DNA of 64,000 nucleotides, taken from Sphagnum compactum. Its lineage: Eukaryota; Bryophyta; Sphagnopsida; Sphagnales. The notes beneath the pieces are model-generated. The model saw nothing but the letters and a program-made list of their open reading frames with translations. It did no database searches and had not been told where the DNA came from. Positions 58,491 to 64,000 of this stretch are shown here, one piece after another (positions within the stretch are counted from its first letter, which is position 1; each line of letters opens with the position of its first letter). Location of the stretch: contig OZ234500.1 in the NCBI GenBank assembly GCA_965153455.1, positions 2,418,001-2,482,000 on the forward strand. Direction: 5' to 3'. The translations under genes were made by a program, and so were the position numbers.

Positions 58491-60191
58491 TTCCTTCCAT
58501 ATAAACCTATCCACCTCATATTCTCGTATCTAGATTAAGTTTCTTCAAGCTCACTCAAATCACTTTTTTGATTGGACTGAATCTGATTAATCTTTGCATC
58601 AAGTAGTCTTCAAAATACTAGAAAACCAAACCTGGGGTTATATATTTTAGAATATAATAGAAGGAAAACATAAGATTTATTATCAATCCTTCAAAGAGTC
58701 AAGCATTGGATTGGTCAAGTATATGCCAAAGTATGGCTTTTAACCTAATGTGGAAGAATGAACTGTTTCAAAAAAGAAGACATGTCGAGTGTTTAGAGTT
58801 GTGCAAAATGTGGGATTGTAGCCAAAGGATATAGTGCACAAGAATGTTCTTTTCCTGAACAGGTTACTGTTTTTGGGGATTATGCTATGTGGGGAAGGGC
58901 AGGATCTTTTCATTACATTAAAGCTTGGAGGTGGCAGCGATTCAACAAGTTTTTTAAAACCAATTCATGTTCAACAGAGATTTTGGTCACTTGGAGTGTG
59001 TATGATCATCAGCTGAAGATTATGTCATACAATGTAGTCAAGAAAATGACACTCTCCCAACCCAGATGCTAAAGTGTACCCCCAACTGGATTAGCATGAA
59101 GGGAGCAATTGAAGTATCTTCGGAATTTGATCAGTGATGCTAATTGGCTATGAGATTGATTTTGAAATTGATTCACTCACATGGTTTTGGTCTGAACAAT
59201 TGCTAGCTGGAGATGTAAGTTTGGGTTCTTTCTCTCAAATTTCGTTGGATACAGGAAAAAGTTCTTGAACATAGTTTTCCTGAATAAAAATGTTCACACT
59301 AACGACATAGTTCAAACATAACGACTATGTTAGCTATGGAACTTGTGCTGTAGAAGGCTTTGCTAGTTCATAACCTATGAGGTCAAAGTTGCCAAGACAA
59401 ACATGTACCCGAGCTAGAGTTGATTCTTACATGAGCACATGTAGAGCAAAAAAAGATCAGCAAACATTCATGCAGCAAGACACTTGGATAATGATATGGT
59501 TTATTATTTTGTAGCCGAAGACTTGCAAATCAGCTACTGTAATTCATTACACACATAATCACACTCCAGCAGCTAAGTCTTATGACTGAAGACATTACAC
59601 TATAAAGTAGATCTCAGTTCCAATTCATAGCATTTTTCTGAAAAAAACAATGCAGGTTGTCAACTAGATCGAGGCTAAGTAGCTCAGTAAATCCTGGTTC
59701 AACCAAACCCAAATTTGTGCGGAGATTATGTTCCAGCTCCATTGCAGATGCACTCTTCAGACAGGAATACCTGCAGGTCAAAAATGTGAAGAAACATGGA
59801 ACACAAAGTCATTGCCAAAAAGAGAAGATTCTGTCACGGCCTGCATATATCTAGTCTACTGTGTTTTGAGGTATGTTAGGACATCTTTCCATTAGGCTGC
59901 TGTGATCACGGAACTTTTGTAATGGCAGCAGCCTTCCATTGTGGCTTTTCCTGTAGTTGTGCTCACAGTCATCTCACAGCTCTATAGGTCAAGCATCAAC
60001 CAATTGCAGGACCTGTGAGTCAAACTGTTGACTCACCGTACACTTACATTTGTCCTTTTATTCATGAGAACATGTGTTCCCAGGGTTCTTTCCATGACTA
60101 ATTACATATTTTCACAACAATTGCAGCTCCCCAATAACGGAAAGCGACTGTTCCTCCTGCAGCTCCAAGTAACTAGGCAGTATGTCAGTGG

Positions 60192-60259
60192 CTTTCCATT
60201 AGGTTGTTGTGATCGCAACACCATGTCCGTAATCGAGATCACAGCTGCCTAATGGAAAG
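60192..60259. repeat. Inverted repeat of a 23-bp motif
   Basis: Left arm 60192-60214 (ctttccattaggttgttgtg...) and right arm 60237-60259, its inverse with three mismatches. The left-arm word is present a third time at 59885-59907. Located just past the 3' end of the lipid transfer protein gene. Confidence 0.8.
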
Positions 60260-60304
60260 AGACCCTTAATCTTGAACATTTGTAGAATGAAAATTCCTTC
60301 ATTG

Positions 60305-60330
60305 AGCGAGCAAGCAAGCAAGCAAGCAAG
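60305..60330. repeat. (CAAG)n tetranucleotide repeat
   Basis: About six units, in the 3' flank or UTR of the lipid transfer protein gene. Confidence 0.9.
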
Positions 60331-60414
60331 AGTACTGGGCAAGAATATAACTTGCGGATCTCTACATTTGCAGATTAACAAAGTGACTCCCGAGACAGGA
60401 GTACAGTAAATGTA

Positions 60415-60753
60415 CTAGTACTGACCGTTGCATCTCTGGCCCTTGGGCACTGGGAGGCGGCACCTCCTGGGGATGGTGATGGCAATTCTCGGCTGAACGC
60501 CCTGCGACCTGGCCAGTGGGTTGTTGAGAAGCGAGCACAAGCAATTGGCTCCCGCACTTCCTCTTCCCAAGGCAGCCACGTTGGAGCAGCACCGACCGTT
60601 GGGCGGTACACTGAGGCTCTTAGAAGCGGGAAGGCACGGCACCAGCTGGAAAACACTGCAGGATGCTGCTTCGACTGAGCTGGGCACCAGAGTGCTCGCT
60701 ACTATCAGAACTACAAGACCCATTACAACAAACATAGTACTGGACTTCGACAT
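60415..60753 (-). CDS. Non-specific lipid transfer protein (8-cysteine motif)
   Basis: Predicted 112-residue secreted protein that would bind lipids in a hydrophobic cavity at the wall or cuticle. Residues 1-29 form a signal peptide (MFVVMGLVVLIVASTLV core, cut near VEA|ASC). The mature 83 residues contain exactly eight Cys in the family order C-x7-C-x14-CC-x14-CxC-x24-C-x9-C, giving four disulfides, with Leu between the CxC cysteines (NCLCSLLNN). It is basic (PRRCRLPVPKGQRC). Start chosen at the Met before SKSST because it begins a proper signal peptide; the frame is open further upstream but reads an implausible Phe-rich leader. No coding intron is present. A TATA box lies about 210 bp upstream. 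Subclass (type D/DIR1-like is plausible) is not settled. Confidence 0.92.
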   Translation of the reverse strand: MSKSSTMFVVMGLVVLIVASTLVPSSVEAASCSVFQLVPCLPASKSLSVPPNGRCCSNVAALGRGSAGANCLCSLLNNPLARSQGVQPRIAITIPRRCRLPVPKGQRCNGQY

Positions 60754-60960
60754 CTTGATCAAGGAACAATTCCAGAAGAAAAAAGCAAAAACTCCTTCGA
60801 GAAGGAGCTCAAGATCAAAGTCGAAAACCCAAAAAAACAAAATAGTTCAACAACTAACAATAGCATGAATTGACAACTGCAATTCTGAAGAAAACTCTAC
60901 TACAACAGTACTACTGATCAAAGCCAAATTGCTGTGATAATCCAAGGCAACTATGGTTGT

Positions 60961-60969
60961 GTTATATAG
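60961..60969 (-). promoter_or_regulatory. TATA box of the lipid transfer protein gene
   Basis: CTATATAAC on the sense strand, about 208 bp before the ATG. Upstream, about 61060-61080, is cacacgtcaac, holding overlapping ACGT-core and TTGAC words. Confidence 0.6.
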
Positions 60970-61369
60970 TTCACCAGCAGCTTACAGTGATCGAGGATCC
61001 CTAGTACTTCCTTCTTGGAAATTCCTGCGCGAAGGGAGCAGGTGGAGCTGGTGCACATGAATTTGCATCACACGTCAACTAAAAGCCAAAGGCTGGCATT
61101 TACTACTACTTAATGCCCACGACTTGCACCACCGGAATTCTTCCTATAAATTTCTTCATGTCAGGTCTGATTTGCAGCTACTAATTGCAAATGTGTATGA
61201 TATTTATAGTTGCTGATTACTGCTGCCGAAGATTCAATCACATTTCTTGGCGTTAGTGGCAGCCTCCTCGCAACTCCTCAAGAAAAACAAGAACTACAGA
61301 AGAGCCGCAGCTAGCAGCAGCTTATCCTTAGTGACTAGGTACCCCCACAAATTACAAAAGATCATCAAA

Positions 61370-61500
61370 CCTACCTACCTACCTACCTACCTGTGCCTTA
61401 CCTACTTACCTACCTTCTTACATTTCCTAGCTTCTTACCTACGGTACTTACTCACTAATGACATAGGTAGTTAGTTAGTTACCTAGGTTGTGTTAGGGAG
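61370..61500. repeat. (ACCT)n array, decaying to the right
   Basis: About six clean ACCT units at 61370-61392, then degenerate ttaccta words to about 61490. Confidence 0.85.
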
Positions 61501-61516
61501 GAGTAGCAGGGTTACT

Positions 61517-61722
61517 ATGGATGGATGATTCATCACCAACTGAGTCATAATGGGTTTTCAACGGATGGATGGATGTTTCATTCACAAAGTCTCAGTCATT
61601 AATGGGTTTCCAATGGATGGATGATTCATTCACAACTTAATCATACTGTGGTTTCAATCGATGGATGAGTGGATGGATGGATCACCCCCAACTGAGTCAT
61701 AATGAGTTTCCAATGGGTGGTG
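61517..61722 (+). repeat. Four minisatellite units of about 45-60 bp
   Basis: Each unit has an (ATGG)n head of variable length, then attcatcacaact-agtcata, then tgggtttccaa. Units start near 61517, 61563, 61614 and 61659. Confidence 0.85.
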
Positions 61723-62785
61723 CACTGGGGGGTGCGGGATCAATGTGCAAAACAAAAACAAAAAGAAACAAATAGGTAACAAAGGATATGCTGTTTGATG
61801 AAACCCTGCCAAACTTCATAAAAAGAAAGCACCCAAGAAAGGGAGAGAAAAAGAAACAAAGGGCCAAAGACCAAAGTCCAGGCAAGCAAACAGCCCAAAT
61901 GAGGCGTGCCACATGGAGATAATGGGAACCACTAAGTACCGAAACCTCCACCAGTGCATATCAACTAAAGAAAGGTGGAGGTAAGCTCCATAAAACTTCA
62001 AGCCTAGAAGAACCCTCCCTTGCAGTAACAGCCCGCCTCAATGCTGTTTCATTTGTCCTTCCATAAATATGGGCTCTAGTTAACTTAGTTCTATATGCCT
62101 TTACATAAATTCAAATACAAGAGTCAACTTGTCATGAAGTATACCTACTACATACAACACAACCCATTGAACTAGAAAATGCCAAGGCTCACTAATGATG
62201 AAGCTTTTGGGTCAACCCAATTCTTGTCATTTCTTGAGCTGTGTTTTTGTTTTTCAGTTTTGTGATGTAGCTGAATTTGCAGTCATCCATCCAGAAGACC
62301 ATTTAGCCAGATTTGGATATCAAGAATAATAATGAAAGTAAGAAAATTTAAGCATTGTTTGTAATTGTTTGACTCCCTACTAGAACTTACTATGTTTAAT
62401 CTGGTGATTCTTTTGAATCTTTTGAAAAGATTTTTTTTTTGGGCTACAAGTTTAGCTTTTGTAAAAAACCCAAAATTCTTTTTCTGCTATTTTGAAATAT
62501 TAAATGTTGAATAATATCTCCAGCGACAAGGGGAGTTTGTAAAATTAACTTATAAAAATTAAAGCCTCATTTTTTTGTTCCTGGTTTTGAAAATCTTCAT
62601 TTGATTTGCACTTCAACTCTACAGACTCAATAGTTGAGTTTTGAAAGGATATTTCAAGTGCTATAATCAGTGGTTGTGTTTTTTTTTTTCCAAATTGCTG
62701 ATGCCAGCATCTCACATAGGGATTTAGCATTAAGCTGTGGAAAATGCCAAAAGCTGGTAAGAAAATGCCCTCTCTGAAATCCAAA

Positions 62786-63000
62786 TGAAAATGTGATGAA
62801 AAGTTTTCGATTCTTTTTCAAAGTGAAAATCATCATAATTATCTTAGGCTACACTCTAAATATTTTTCACTACTCAGACAATAATATCATAGTGGATCAT
62901 GGAAATAATAACAATTTCAAAAAAAAATTAAAAAATCTTTGAAAAAATAATAATTTGTTTTGTTGATGTGGATACTGACCGACCTTAGGCTATGGTATCT
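62786..63000 (+). repeat. Dispersed repeat pair, copy B (with 25437-25650)
   Basis: Same block order as copy A; the two are 37 kb apart. Confidence 0.7.
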
Positions 63001-63155
63001 AAGTACTAGCACAAAAGGATGGGTACAATAATCTACTAAGTGGGTTTCCTTCTCACACTTGGGGTCACTTGTTTAAGTATTGGCTACTTGATTTTTAAGA
63101 AGACGTTCAATTTCTTGTTGAGTGGTATTAGTTACACGGCAAATTTCAAGAGACA

Positions 63156-63373
63156 GAAATAGGGCCAGGGAGAACCAGCACCCACATTGGTACCGTTATC
63201 TTTTTGAGTGAGGTCTCTTAGTGGGGAAATGGAGCCTAAAAAATGTTAGATTTGAAACTCAAAGGAACCTGATTTAGTCTTAATCATCGGGTATTTGTAA
63301 TATTTAGAAATAGATTTTGAGATTTTTACCATCATACCATTGTGGGTGCTGGTTCACCCAAGGCCTGAAATAG
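63156..63373 (-). mobile_element. MITE family 2, copy 2, with inverted repeats
   Basis: Element about 63161-63366. The left end ggccagggagaaccagcac pairs with the right end read inward, ggccttgggtgaaccagcac; similarity extends about 40 bp. A direct repeat gaaatag flanks it (63156-63162 and 63367-63373), so the target duplication is 5-7 bp depending on where the element is cut. Opposite orientation to 42055-42250. Confidence 0.75.
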
Positions 63374-63411
63374 TGGCCAAAACAAGTCTGAGACTCTTGG
63401 GACGGCCTCTA

Positions 63412-63866
63412 GTCTGCACCAGTCAGTGTTGGGCAGTTCTTTACTTTTGTGAAGAACCTGCCATTCCCATTCTAATAACAAACATACATACGGGTTCCAG
63501 TTCTTCAAAACAATAAATCTTGATTTCTGTCTAGTTCCAGTTATGAAAATTGAAGCCCATTCCAGTCTGGTTCCATGTAACCCAGACTGGAACTGGCAAT
63601 TAACGGCTGCTTAATGTCCATTTAGTCCTCAATTCTACTCTATTTTTTCTCCAAAATGTCGATCCCAGTTCTCATTCCGGTTCCACATGTAAATGGAATC
63701 AAGAATCCAGTTCCAAGTCCAGTTTCTCAACAGTGTAAATTCTGGCACCTATTCTGGAACCGGTTCCAAAAATCAGACACAGTTCCAGTTCGGATTTTAT
63801 TAACCAGAACCAGGACCAGCAGTTCTAACCCTCCAAACCAGGTAACAGCCCAACACTGGTCTGCAC
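63412..63866. mobile_element. Non-autonomous hAT-type element B with 8-bp target duplication
   Basis: Element 63420-63858 (439 bp). Left end CAGTCAGTGTTGGGCAGTTC, with a four-base CAGT duplication; right end, inverted, CAGTGTTGGGCTGTTACC. Perfect flanking GTCTGCAC at 63412-63419 and 63859-63866. Interior of degenerate gttcca/ggaac words, no coding. Same family as 28347-28804. Immediately after the right duplication comes CAGTGTTGTCCAGTTATC, another terminus. Confidence 0.85.
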
Positions 63867-64000
63867 CAGTGTTGTCCAGTTATCAGCATCTAGATCTAAC
63901 CTGTGGATACCAATAATGGATTTTATTTTATTTTATGTTTGGGCAAGGAAGGATTGTATCCCCCAAAAAAATCAATCTACTACAGTAGCCGGTTACAAAT

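Larger units (their letters stand above)
54891..60190. other. Spacer, no gene
   Basis: No supported gene. Contains the repeat copy 58215-58490, a pentamer run at 56267, a diverged local duplication (57216-57285 and 57585-57665, caaagaaat-ccaagcatga ... gaattttgtagagt), and near 55484 a cactgcaagaaatctgattt word like a CACTA terminus without a partner. Confidence 0.45.
60970..63155. other. Promoter region and spacer
   Basis: No gene. Holds ACCT and GGAT arrays (61370-61720). 61790-62000 read on the minus strand (tttatgaagtttggcagggt...) resembles a LINE tail but cannot be confirmed. Confidence 0.45.

Noticed and set aside
61247-61474. 75-codon frame upstream of the lipid transfer protein gene
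   Set aside because: Starts at TTG and runs into the ACCT array; no real protein features.
1-64000. CRISPR arrays, tRNA and rRNA genes
   Set aside because: No regularly spaced direct repeats with unique spacers; no convincing tRNA B-box with cloverleaf context or rRNA sequence noticed by eye. A tRNA scan and Rfam search would settle the RNA genes.

Overview
This window looks like nuclear DNA of a land plant. The genes have short GT-AG introns (about 200 to 450 bp) and belong to plant families: a TEY-type MAP kinase, a nuclear-encoded chloroplast ribosomal protein S13 with a transit peptide, a 2-oxoglutarate/Fe(II) dioxygenase, an 8-cysteine lipid transfer protein and two secreted proline-rich wall proteins. 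Plant-type telomere repeats (TTTAGGG) also occur. Gene density is low (about seven genes in 64 kb), and the spacers are AT-rich and full of DNA-transposon remains. I cannot place the species; a plant with a large, repeat-rich genome fits.

Layout. 1-3740: spacer. 3741-5760 (-): MAP kinase, coding part without introns, with probable 5' UTR exons. 6728-7895 (+): a three-exon conserved plant protein of unknown function, divergent from the kinase gene and sharing its roughly 1 kb upstream region. 10147-10450: a dispersed repeat containing a 60-bp palindrome. 11773-14322 (-): a four-exon 2OG dioxygenase. 14994-15182 (+): a fragment of an NB-ARC resistance-type gene. 17545-18637 (-): chloroplast S13. 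19640-21950 (-): a decayed hAT transposase. 27032-27451 (-) and 50734-51027 (-): two paralogous secreted proline-rich proteins that still share promoter blocks. 30260-32666 (+): a nearly complete pogo-like (Tc1/mariner superfamily) element. 60415-60753 (-): a lipid transfer protein.

The most striking material is mobile. The 2407-bp pogo-like element has 23-bp terminal inverted repeats (one mismatch), TA target duplications and one continuous frame broken only by two TAG codons, plus an Asn where the second catalytic Asp is expected. There are also two short hAT-type elements with perfect 8-bp target duplications, each abutting a second copy of its own terminus; a CACTA-like element with a CAT duplication; a TA-flanked MITE; and a second MITE family with two copies in opposite orientation.

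The host genes do not form an obvious pathway. They cover signalling (MAP kinase), plastid translation (S13), specialised or hormone metabolism (dioxygenase) and the cell wall/cuticle (two proline-rich proteins, lipid transfer protein). The only local functional relationship I can support is the duplication of the proline-rich gene together with its promoter, and the head-to-head arrangement of the kinase and the unknown-function gene.
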